NCBI GenBank assembly: GCA_014529385.2
Contig: CM043958.1
Span: 142,098,734-142,162,733, forward strand
Direction: 5' to 3'
Length of the DNA stretch: 64,000 bases
Origin: Adiantum capillus-veneris
Taxonomy: Eukaryota; Streptophyta; Polypodiopsida; Polypodiales; Pteridaceae
Positions 34,820-44,825 of this stretch are shown here, piece by piece. A program made the translations under genes and the position numbers. The stretch's first letter is position 1, and each line of letters starts with the position of its first letter. The notes under the pieces are model-generated. The model saw only the letters and a program-made list of their open reading frames with translations, was not told the origin of the DNA and did no database searches.

Positions 34820-35130
34820 TATATGTGTTCCGATGAGAGGACGAATGCAAGTAATCATGGAATCCCACAATGGAGATGCTGGAGGACACTTTTCAACTGA
34901 TATCACATATAAGAAGATTCCATGCAGGATTATGGTGGTAGACTATGATGGCTGATGTCAGAGCCTTCTACAAAACGTGTGACATTTTCCAGAGAATGGG
35001 AAGGCCAACAAAAGCTGATATGACACCACTGACAATGTATCCACTACGCAATTTCATGAAATGGGGTTTGGATTTTATGGACATTTTGGATTTAGAATGT
35101 ACTCTTCGAGATCTATCCATTGATATATAG
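34820..35130 (+). pseudogene. RE-E integrase N-terminus, truncated
   Basis: The HHCC-like start is ESHNGDAGGHFS, then WWPTMMADVRAFYKTCDIFQ-type sequence across a frameshift, with the second Cys of C-x-x-C replaced. GLDFMDILD (about 35065) is the beginning of the DDE core. The sequence stops matching near 35130. Confidence 0.6.
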
Positions 35131-35286
35131 CATGCCATCAGATTCTTTAGATTCTAGAAGATTCCATTTTTTGATGTGACAACTATGTCTTATAAATGGA
35201 ATCTCTCCCCACTTTTCAACTTCAGCGGGGAGGTCATAACCTCTACAAATCAACTCCAAATTTATCAGAGTTTGAGCATTCAGAAC

Positions 35287-35884
35287 CTACGTTCTAAGAT
35301 CTTTCCAATGATATGTTGGCTTCGCTTGTTGCTCCAGTTTCAAAGCTCTTTGAACTAGCTCGTTGACCTTCTTTGTCGTTTTTGGTATTTCCTGCTCTCT
35401 CAATTTTTTGATTTTGAATCCGTTTAGAAACCATGCTCTCATTATTTTCTCAGAAGGGGATTCCTGTAACTGTCGGGTTAGTTCTTTAATTTTTTCAACG
35501 TACTTTCTGACATACAACTTCCCTTGCTTGATTTTATCAAGCTCACACAAAATATCCTCATCTCTCCTATTGTCTGAGTAGTCCAATTTGAAAGCATCAA
35601 TAAGCTTGCTATATGATCTAAGTTAGCAAGCTGGATAATGGTAATACCATTTTCATACTGTGTCCTTCAATATTTGTGGAAAATACCCCCCAGTCATCTT
35701 CATCAATGTCTTTAAGTTTTGCATATTTTTCAAAGGCTTCAATATGCACATTGGGGTCATCTCTTTTCCCACCTTTGAACAGTGGGAAGGAAATCTTCAG
35801 ATTCATTAGGAAGTGAATGGGGTATAGGAGGGCCTCTTTAGGCAGTTTAAGGAAATGCTTAAAGCTTAAGCCAAGTTTGACCAA
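35287..35884 (-). pseudogene. RE-F: Ty3/gypsy gag fragment on the minus strand
   Basis: Two ORFs in series on the minus strand. The first (35884-35618) encodes FPLFKGGKRDDPNVHIEAFE and KLKDIDEDDWGVFSTNIEGH; the second (35586-35287) encodes LDYSDNRRDEDILCELDKIK, KYVEKIKELTRQL and MRAWFLNGFKIKKLREQE. Order and spacing match a retrotransposon gag capsid domain. No LTR, protease or pol is attached. It abuts RE-E in the opposite orientation, so at least one rearrangement or nested insertion occurred here. Confidence 0.65.
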
Positions 35885-36297
35885 GCCTAAAAGAGAGGGA
35901 AAAAAGGCCTATGCTGAGATTTTTAAAAATACCATTTGTATATTTTGTAGTTTGAAAATAGGCTATCTTAACCCAAAAGAGAGGTGGGTAACTGAATTTA
36001 AAAATGTCTTTTCTCCATCTCTCTCCTCTCTCTCTAACATATAAAACACTCTCTCACTTAGTTCTCATTAAAAGAAGCACTTTTCAACTCCCCCTACCAA
36101 AAAATCAGATTTTGCATATTCTCTCATTGCATTCTCTCTCTAAAATGTGAGCCAAATCTTTCTCTTTCCCCCCATTTTCTCTCTTGTCACTTCCACCTCC
36201 CAATCATGAAGAGGACATTCTATGTTGCCTACATCTGATAGAAAGTGCAAATCCTCCAAGGTTGTAGATCTACTCTCTCCCCCACTCTATTCCTTTA

Positions 36298-36379
<82 letters not shown>

Positions 36380-36660
36380 CTCTCATGCATGCTTCTTCCA
36401 CTCCAGCTCTAGGTGAGAGCAATGGAGAACTCTATTACCTTTGTGTGTAGCAGCATTTCCCTCTCTAAAGCTCTCATGATCAACATTTTGAATTCAAAGG
36501 AGATTGAATTGCACTCCCTCTCTTTCTTCCCTCCACAACATAATCCTTTTGTACTATCTCAGAGTACTCTCCACTTTTTCCCTCCATAGCCAGCTTTCCT
36601 TTCTTGCATCAGTCACCATTAACCATTCTCTCTCTTATTTTCTTAATTAGCTAACAAACA
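35885..36660. other. CT-rich segment upstream of the 36.7-kb pseudogene
   Basis: Pyrimidine-rich DNA with a long (CT)n tract and an acatataaaaca TATA-like run near 36038-36049, resembling a plant 5' UTR or promoter. Whether it ever drove the following gene is unknown. Confidence 0.35.
36299..36375. repeat. (CT)n microsatellite
   Basis: About 38 uninterrupted CT units. Confidence 0.95.
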
Positions 36661-39453
36661 TGTCATTCAATCGCCCTCCACTGCAAGACATTACTAATAG
36701 GCCAAAACGATATCGATTAAACACTAATTTGGAGCAGGAGTACGCTAGTGTGCGACTTGGTGCATAAAATCCCAATGCTGCTAATCAGCTACAAAGTGTT
36801 GGGTGTAAGGCAATAACCTTACGGGTTGATGGCCACATTTATCGTGGTGATCCAACGACTAATGTACCACTATCCTTTCGTAATGTCACTGGGATTCTTG
36901 CGTTTTATTGGAGATGGAAGAGACAGAGTGTTTGGTTACTGCTAGAGATTGTATTCATCTTTTGTCAATGAAAGGGAAGCAAGTAAACATCTCTTGGCTG
37001 CCTATTCATCATTGCAAGAGAGGTTCGCAAAAGATCTACAACAAGTTAGAGAGGACCAACAAGAAGACAAAGCAACTGAATGATGAGATCGCGAATCTCA
37101 ATGAAAAAGTACAGCAACAAAAAAGAGAGTAGGAGCATTGACTAGACAAGTATGTTCAACTACAACACACTTCACGGAATATGCGTCGGCGAATCAATCA
37201 TCTCACACACATTCCCCTCGGCTACCACATTCGTAAGCGTAAGAGACAACAATGTCCTTGCTATCCTCAAGTGGTGGAGATCGAAAGAAACGTGTGCATC
37301 AAACTCGGTAAGAATACGGATGCAAGATTTTGATTTTCTACATGTTCTGCAGGTTGGTGTAACGATAATTCAATATGCAAAAACTTGGCTCGAATGATGA
37401 TGATGGAAATTGATCCCGATGCTCAAACAACTGGACGTTCTCTGTTACAGCATATCATCAAGCCAAAGGAGTTGGTTGAGCTACTAGATGATCCATCCAA
37501 CACTGGCATTGCTAATGTTTTGCGGCAGAAGTATTTTAGTGAGCTAAAGAGCATTGTGTCGCCTCAAGAGATGATGGAGGTGTGTGACAGCGCATGAATA
37601 AGTTTCAAGGCTTATGAAAATTTGTATAGAAGTGTCACACTTGTTCATCGAACAAAAGGTTTGTTTCAGTTTATGCCAATGCCTTACAGTGTGAGTGTTG
37701 CAAAAAAGAGCGCCAATAATGATGTTGCAAGCTTGTTGGGCGGATTTTAGTATGTGGAGGATGACATGCCATTAGAAGACAAAAAATTCTTTCACTACAA
37801 CGAGTTCAAAAATGTGTACGTTGACTTGTTGAAGCTCTAAGATTCAATGATAAGATTTTATGGGTTGACACAAGAAGAGTGTGATGGGAAAGTGATATTT
37901 GTTTTATGAAGCTTGATGAGTGCCAAGTTGTTAAAGGTCAACGGCTCGAAAGGATAAGCGTTATGTTGATGAGTAGGGCCTTGGTGGGTGTCAATGTGGA
38001 GAGAAATGCCAACGAGAATGGAAACACTTGTTTAGGTATTCATACAGAGAAAAATATTCGATGGCTAGCAGCTTTTCATCTCCCACATGAGACACATGAG
38101 ACTCTGAAATGGTATTCCAATCACACCGCAATCGTTGATGTCATTCGGCAACAGCAAGAAGGATATAGATTGCATGTTTCAGGTATTGGAACGTTCCAAG
38201 TTGAGTGGCATTTGGCAAGAGGCTTGAAAACACTCAAGTGTAGGTTAAGGTGCAATGATCCTCTTTCCATGCATTTATTGCTGCCACAATAAAGTCTCAA
38301 TGGGAACTGAGGGGTGCAAATCCTAGCAAGTCGAAAGCTAGTAAGGGTAAGGGAGACAAAGTTACAGTCAACTCTGCAAAAGGTGTACCCACTACACAAG
38401 CAGTGGGTAAATCACTACAAAAATGGTTTCAAGGTATCCTCAGTTGTGACCAGTAAGTACCCCCTAATCGAAACATGGATGATCCAAGTTGGGATCTTAT
38501 TCTTCCAATACCACTAATAAATGTGCATGTCTACACCCTTCATGCCCGTCTACAAATTGTTGACAAGTTACTTATGCTCCATATTAATTACGCTTGGAAT
38601 ATGGAGCCTGCAGAAAGAAGAGAAGAGTGTATACGAGAACTCAAATCTATTCTATCGAGCATTGGTCTACATGGGGGTGCAGTTGAGCTATCAAAGGAGA
38701 CAAGAAGGCATCTAGAAGTACACAAGATTGCCCTAATAAAGTATGTATGGGTGGTAGTAAAGCTAGGCATTTGCTTTCAAACTATTCTGACTCCCAAAGT
38801 CCCAATGAGTTTCAGTTGTGGAAAAAGATGTGTGACATTACCACCTACAAAGGTAATGAAGTAGCCATAGGAATAAGCGTGCTCGTGTGTGGCAATCTAC
38901 TGATGATATTTTTTGTCTTTGCAAAAAGGCAAAGCTAATCAAAGATGAGATATCCACACTAAAGTTTATAATCAATATTTTTACATCACAAATGGTGGAT
39001 GCTTGGGGGGAGACACACATAACATATTACATGGTGTGTTGAAAATTTGATTTTTTCAATTGAAATACATATGTATGCGAAACTAAAGTTTGTTTTTTTT
39101 CCAGCACATTCTTTTTGCACAAAGTGCATTTTTTTCTCGACACTTATAGTTCATTAGGCATTTGGAGCAGCCAAGGAATGGTGTGCTCACACTATCAAGC
39201 AAAAGTAGTGTATTTTAAAAATACAAGACGTGGAGGTGGATGAAAAAAGAGCAATGGCCTTCACGACATGTTCAATTGGTTCTACAAAGTTTTAGCATTA
39301 AGAGAGAGAAAGAAGACAAGAGAACAAAGAAGTTTGAAATATAGAATAGGAAAAGTGGTTATCTTGAGGCGATCACAATCATATCATGCTTCGAGTGCAA
39401 AAGATCGATTCCGATGCTGGTTGGAGACAAGGCGGCGTGATGGCAGGCGCTAA
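36661..39453 (+). pseudogene. Large frame-broken gene of unidentified family
   Basis: Starts at ATG 36661 (MSFNRPPLQDITNRPKRYRL) and can be followed for about 900 codons through frameshifts near 36905, 37905 and several later points. In order: ITLRVDGHIYRGDP; a coiled coil (KKTKQLNDEIANLNEKVQQQ); a basic RKRKRQQCPCYPQ; a Cys cluster (C-P-C, then STCSAGWCNDNSIC); LVELLDDPSNTGIANVLRQK; FQFMPMPYSVSVAKK; an acidic-start motif KLDECQVVKGQRLERISVML; HETHETLKWY; a C-x-x-C (FPCIYC, other frame); GGSKARHLLSNYSD; SLGIWSSQGM...SHYQAK; NTRRGGG. The Asp motif, Cys pair and late Glu-free SQGM-SHY block recall RNase-H-fold transposases, but I cannot name the family. Stops throughout make it a pseudogene. 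Confidence 0.55.
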
Positions 39454-40200
39454 CCATTTCTATTATAACATGCATTGTCATGCAAAGTGATTTGTAAAGG
39501 CGACAATTATTAGTCCCATGGGTCAAGTTTGGTCTATTTTGGAGTCTTTTTAAATTTTGAGTGATTTTATTGAGTTTTTTTATTTTTTTTAAGTTTAAGT
39601 ACTATATAAGTCAAAACTCACACTTAAAGTTCATTTCTTGTTTGCACAATATAGAAGATCCTCTCGAGCCCAAACGTATACGCACTCATATCTTGCACAA
39701 CATGGACAATACACAAGAGCACACCACCACGCACAACCATGACATCACTGCCACTGACAACACAGAATCCACCACTTCAAATCCCATTGTAATGTACCCA
39801 ACAATTATCCATATAAATCATTTTAGATATTTTGCAAAGTAATTGAGATTTTCGATTTTGTGAGTCATCGTGAGTTCATCGGAGAAATCGGATTGAAAAT
39901 CGGGTTCAGAATCCATTTATTTATGATCTTTCTTTATGTGGAACAATAGATTTATGTGGGAACCTAATCTATGTGTGAAGAAAAAGCTTAGAGATAGTAT
40001 TTTTAGGAAAGAAAGAGAGGTGAGTCAAAATTACGACACTTCTTTCTTTCTCTCTTTCAAAATAGAATGGGAACTTGTAAGTATAGAGCTTTTTAGAATC
40101 GCGCATAGGATTCGCGTACCCAAAAAAAAAAAAGAGCCGCGATGACGCGCGAGCTTTTTTCTTCTCCTATTCTTGAAACCTCTCAGTATTTTTAGCACCC
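39454..40200. other. Spacer with no recognised gene
   Basis: AT-rich intergenic DNA. A 93-codon ORF at 39561-39842 is His/Thr-rich at its end and has no motif I recognise. Confidence 0.45.
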
Positions 40201-40210
40201 CCCTAGGGCC

Positions 40211-40219
40211 TATATAAAG
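40211..40219 (+). promoter_or_regulatory. TATA box of the H3-like gene
   Basis: tatataaag follows the palindromic ccctaggg at 40201-40208. About 210 bp of pyrimidine-rich leader separate it from the ATG at 40431. Spacing and composition fit a plant polymerase II promoter. Confidence 0.55.
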
Positions 40220-40430
40220 GACCCTTCTCCTCTCACTTTGGACACACACATCTACAGAAGCGGAATCTCTCTCGCAACGACGCACTGGAGGAAGCCTCTC
40301 TCCCTTAACCTCTCACCTTCAAACCATCTCCATCTCCAATCTTCGACGTGCCTTCACCCGATTTGTGGACACACTCTCTCTCTCTCTCTTTCTCCAACTA
40401 CGCGCTTTTCTTTTCTCCATTCCGAAGCTA

Positions 40431-40684
40431 TGGCTCCGAAGCGTGTAACACGAAGTTCTAAGGACGCCCATGCCGTTGCACCACCAAGGAAGGTGGGAAG
40501 GAAGGTGTCTACTCCGAACAGATCTCATGCGGAAGCATCAAACATATCTCATGCGGAAGCATCAACCGAAGAAGAAATCGAAGCCGTCCAACCTCTAGCA
40601 CAGGAGTTAGCCGCACGTGCTCCAAATCCAGTAAGACAAATTTATAATTCTGCAATGGTATTCATGTTTGACTTGGGAAGCTAA
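40431..40684 (+). pseudogene. Basic N-terminal exon, candidate first exon of the H3-like gene
   Basis: ATG at 40431 encodes MAPKRVTRSSKDAHAVAPPR and a Lys/Arg/Ser-rich tail, then a 24-bp tandem duplication (SHAEASNISHAEAST) and an acidic stretch. The ORF can run to a stop at 40684, but a good splice donor (cca/gtaaga) lies at 40630/40631, after which composition turns AT-rich. A short basic start with R-V-T-R-S recalls CENH3 tails, a weak similarity. Linkage to the histone fold 1.8 kb downstream is an inference from order, strand and the shared basic tail. Confidence 0.45.
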
Positions 40685-40986
40685 GCATAGGGAACCCCTT
40701 AAACCGTTCGAACAACGTGATTCTATCACATGAAACACACATATGTTTTCATAGACTAGCGAAAGGACTGTTTGATAAATTGTTACTGTTTGTTGGATTG
40801 TTATTGTTTAATCAATTGTTATTGTTTGATAGGCGGTTTCTGATTGATATGAAGAATTGGTTGATCATGTTTGATGAATCATTAATGAGATGAATTGTTG
40901 AAAGAATGTATTTTGTTCTCGCGGGTAGCAAGATGATTCCGCGGATAGCGGAGATTAAAGCTGAGGTTAATGGCTCTCTTTTGTTC

Positions 40987-41062
40987 CTCACGGTTAGCAA
41001 GATGCCTCGCGGGTAGCGGGATGCCTGGCGGTTAGCAAGATGCCTCGCGGTTAGCGAGATGG
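40987..41062. repeat. Four-unit 19-bp CpG-rich minisatellite
   Basis: Four consecutive 19-bp units (ctcacggttagcaagatgc and variants) at 40987, 41006, 41025 and 41044. Further degenerate units (gcgggtagcaagatg at about 40920; gcggttagcgaa at about 41079; cgggtagcgg at about 41133) flank the array. It lies in the presumed first intron. Confidence 0.85.
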
Positions 41063-41867
41063 GAAGGTTGCGCAATTTGCGGTTAGCGAATAAATCCTTT
41101 GCAAAGGCTCTGTTGGTTAGACAAAGAAAGTCCACGGGTAGCGGCAAAATGATGAGAAATTGGAAAAGTTGTTTTTGTGGAATAATAGGGTTGCCTTCAT
41201 TAGCATTATTTGAATTGTTTTGGTATTGTTTGAAGGGCTGTATAAAAGAACCTGTGTTTGGAATTAATTAAGGAACACTGTTTGTATATGTAAAACAGTG
41301 TGGAAAAAAAGTGTGCGTGTGAGGTGGAAAGTAGGGATTGGCTCAGGTTGCCAGTCAAGGATGGGTGGACTCGATTAGTCAAGTACGTTAGAGATTTATC
41401 CCGTGTCATATTTTGGATTTAAGGATGGCGGCCGTGCCTCTTAAACGCGGGGAAAAAGGCGATGTTTTTGGATCCTTAATATGTGAAAGGGATTTCTTCT
41501 CTTATAATGTAAGATCTAGAGCCCATAGAACCTTTAACCTCATCGACCTGTCTTGTGGAGTAGGGTCTTGCAACTACGAACACAATAGGTGGAAGTCTTC
41601 TTCTCTTTCATTGCTCGTATCCTTGCTTCGCATTATTGGAGTAGGGTGTCGTCACTGGATTTAGAGAATAAAGAAGGCTATCTTCCAAGTCGCCCCGATC
41701 TTTTAGGATGGGGACCTTACACACATCCTCAACCACAAGTGGATAACCCAATACAACAACCAGCTCCAAACACCCAACCGCTCCCCCAACCTTCAACTAC
41801 AGAGGATCAGAATACCATGCAGCAGTTTTTGGTGATCTTCAGTTACTACATCATGCGGATTGCACAT

Positions 41868-42786
41868 GTCTGCCGTGGATCTCGGACCATTCGCAGCTCT
41901 AAATAGACCAACACAAAATACAGGACCTGCAGCTCAAGCAACGGCAGCATCAGGAGCTCAAGCAGCAGCAACGCCTGAAGCTCAAGCAACTGTTACTACG
42001 CCGTGAAAATTCCCCTTGTGGGTCAAACAAAGGGTGATCAAAGTAATACCAGGTTATCCTATTTCAATAACACGAGATGCCAAGAGGAGGAAGAGAATGA
42101 GAGAGTTAGAAAAGAAAGAGGCAGCTCTGTTAGAGAAGCAGAAAGATTGCATGAAGAACAAAGAAGGCAGAAAGAGCAAGAATAATGGCAGAGAGCTGAG
42201 GTTGAGAGAGTCCACTTGGCTAAGTTACAAGCACGAGCAGAGGCAGAGAGGAGAGCGAAAGAGGAAAGAGTTCAGGCCGCCCAACAAGCAAAGGCTAGGA
42301 GCTCCAGACCTTTAAAAGTTCCTCAGAGAGAAAAACAATGTGCGAAAAAGATAAATGACAATCTCACACCTGAAGAGAAACAAGCCCAAGAAGAGATGAG
42401 AAAAAAGTACAAAAATGACCCTCCTCAATGGGCCAAACAACCGGCTTCTCCACCACTACCAACAACGCAGAAGAAACGATGATGGAAGCTTGCCACAGTT
42501 GCTCTACGTGAAATTCAAAAATATAAAAGAGCACCAAGCCAATAATACCAAAGGTAGCTTTCTCTTGGGTGGTAAGAGAAATAATGGACGAATATTCAGG
42601 TTTTGTTACATGTATCTAGCGTGCAACTCTATCGGCCTTACACAGGATGCCGCTGAGAACATTTTGGTGCACTTGTTCCAAGATGGTGTATCTTGTATGG
42701 TGCATGCTAAGCGAGTTACTCTAAAAAATATAGATCTTTCTCTAGTGATCAATCCGGGGAATGAAAGGTGTCTCCATAAGAATTAG
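41868..42786 (+). pseudogene. Histone H3-fold pseudogene with Ala/Gln-rich and coiled-coil N-terminal extension
   Basis: MSAVDLGPFAALNRPTQNTG (about 41868) leads into an Ala/Gln/Thr-rich stretch, then an Arg/Glu-rich coiled coil (AKLQARAEAERRAKEERVQA; 42003-42310) and a Pro/Lys linker. The H3 fold follows in three frames: alpha-N WKLATVALREIQKYKRAPSQ (42483-42542, after a TGA at 42480), alpha-1 IPKVAFSWVVREIMDEYSGF (from 42545), and alpha-2/3 DAAENILVHLFQDG and MVHAKRVTLKNIDLSLV (ORF ending TAG at 42784). TVALREI, VREI and HAKRVT are diagnostic of H3. VTL rather than VTI and a loop 1 that seems one residue longer favour the centromeric variant. Two frameshifts and several stops argue for a pseudogene. 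Confidence 0.65.
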
Positions 42787-42796
42787 TTTCCCCATG

Positions 42797-42801
42797 TAAC
42801 C
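42797..42801. other. Left target-site duplication of RE-G
   Basis: taacc directly before the 5' LTR, identical to 51707-51711. Confidence 0.85.
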
Positions 42802-43178
42802 TATCATAATAATCAATATCTAATTCTCCTAAATGATTTTCTCATATTAAACTGATCATTTAATGTGGGGAAGGCCAGGGGAGAAAAAGCTAGAATATTG
42901 GTTAAGCTAGCAGACCGGCCACAGTAGGGATCCAAAGGAGGGAAAATAGGGATCCAAAGGGGGGGCCATCTGCAAAAGAGCCATGTGCAACAATGGGCTA
43001 AAAATACCCTAAGGTTCATCCCATTAAGACTTCCAAAATGCTACGGTTCCAAAATTCAAAGGTTGTGTCCAAAGGTCAACCCTAGGGAAAATTGGATGCT
43101 TTGTGTGTGCCCTAAAAGTCTTTGCACATCCCTACATGGGAGGGGGCGAGCCCTAAAGGTAGGGGATGAGAGAGAAAG

Positions 43179-43213
<35 letters not shown>

Positions 43214-44408
43214 CTCCCTTTACACAAAGGGGATGAGGGACACATGTCAGCTCCCTAGGCCAGATGCCCACAAGGTGTGCCCAATTTCTATTGGATGATC
43301 GACCCTTGAAGTGGACCAATGAAAAGTAATCTAGAGTAAATCTAGTTTAATTAATTTAAAAACATTTAAAAAAAGAAACCAATGAGAATTAAGTCTCCTA
43401 GAAGACTATTGGGCAATCTCCCAAGGGGTCCAATGAGCATTCAGGAGCCCCATGGCTTGCCTGATTCCTATTGGCCAGGAGGCAAAGGGGTCCAATGAGA
43501 GTTTAGTTTAATTATTTAATTACCTAAAGCTCTCACAAAAGGGGAAAGGGGGACACATGTCAGAAGGCTATCACTTATGCTGCTTAATTGTAATTGGCTT
43601 GACTTGGGGAGGGCCAATGGGGCTTCAGGAAGAGCATTTAGCAAGAGGGCTCGCCCAAGAGAGAGAGGGGGCTGATTTTTGCAAGGCATTATCACACATA
43701 CACTCACACAAGCTCATGTGTGAAGAAAGAGAAGACCATCTCTTCCCAAGCTTTAATGGAGAACTCATCACCTACTCCAAGCTTGTGAGATAGAAGCCTA
43801 CATTAACAATCTCTTGGCATGTGGATGCAAATCCAACCAAGAGCCAAGCTTCAATGCATGCTCATCTCCTCTACCAAGATAATTACTAAGCTAATCTATG
43901 CTACATATGAGTGATTATGTGAGGAGATGTACATCTTTCTCGTAAGATACTCCATCTTCCTCTCAATCTACTCTCATACCCTGCTAGCTCTCACCATCTT
44001 CGAAGGTGTGTGAGGTCTTGGGTCTGAGAAAGGGGATAATTCAAGTTGTGTTTGTTAAGTGTTTTGCTTAGTGCATGAAGTTTCCATCTTCATTGCACTA
44101 GCTAGTCTTGAAGGAACACAAAGAATTGTATTGTACAATGTCTCTCTTGATGGGAGAAACCATAATACAAAGCCTTTTGGAGGGGGGACCGGCTCCATGA
44201 AAATCCGGTCCTCAACTGTTGTCAATAGCTTAATTGCTCTCTCTTTTGAAAGTATTGTGGATGCTATCTAACTAGGTGTTATGCTTTTTGTTGCTCTCTC
44301 CACCCAAGCACTCTTGTAATTCTCATTAGGAATCTACTCTAATGAAATGCCCACTATGTTCATGCTAATTTCCGCTACACATAAGTTATTAGGCCATTAG
44401 ATGTTACA
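42802..44408 (+). repeat. RE-G 5' LTR (1607 bp)
   Basis: Starts tatcataataatc, where the 3' LTR has tgtcataataatc, so the canonical TG end carries a G-to-A change. It ends atgttaca before the PBS. A (CA)n tract at about 43180-43211 is longer than in the 3' LTR. Confidence 0.92.
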
Positions 44409-44409
44409 T

Positions 44410-44422
44410 TGGTATCAGAGCT
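44410..44422 (+). other. RE-G primer-binding site (tRNA-iMet)
   Basis: tggtatcagagct begins one base after the LTR end. Confidence 0.92.
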
Positions 44423-44825
44423 CAAGGTTTCTTTTTTCTTGCTCAAGAAGGGAGGTCCTCAAGCTAGCTACAAATGGTTGGTATTATTAATTGCATGTGA
44501 GTAAGTAGAATAGGGATTTTTTATCCTTGCAGTGCGCCTGCCTTCGTACAGTTAACGGGGCATCACTGTCGAGATCTATGGTCTTATTAGTGGAGTCCTA
44601 CGGGGCTTGCATACGGCTTAACTACTATTGAGCTATTAGAAGCTTGACAGGATCCGGTGTTGTTTTGGTGTCGAAAGACCCTCTCTTCTATTCCTTGCAA
44701 TTAATGGTATTCAAGCCGCAGGTACAGTAGCTTGAGTGCTTTTTCTAAAGGGGTAAAGAGGAGTAGAAACTAGGGCTTGAAGTGCCAAAGTACACCTAAA
44801 AAGTTTACACCTAAAAGTTGTTAGA

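Larger units (their letters stand above)
31601..35130 (+). mobile_element. RE-E: Ty3/gypsy pol remnant without visible LTRs
   Basis: A coiled-coil-like upstream region, a protease, RT, RNase H and the beginning of integrase follow in order, each interrupted by stops. Sequence style (WGVFMNLVMPFGL, GYNQLKIAP) resembles the RE-H side of the gypsy tree rather than the RE-B/RE-G chromoviruses. It ends abruptly in integrase near 35130, next to a minus-strand gag fragment. No LTRs, PBS or PPT were found. Confidence 0.75.
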
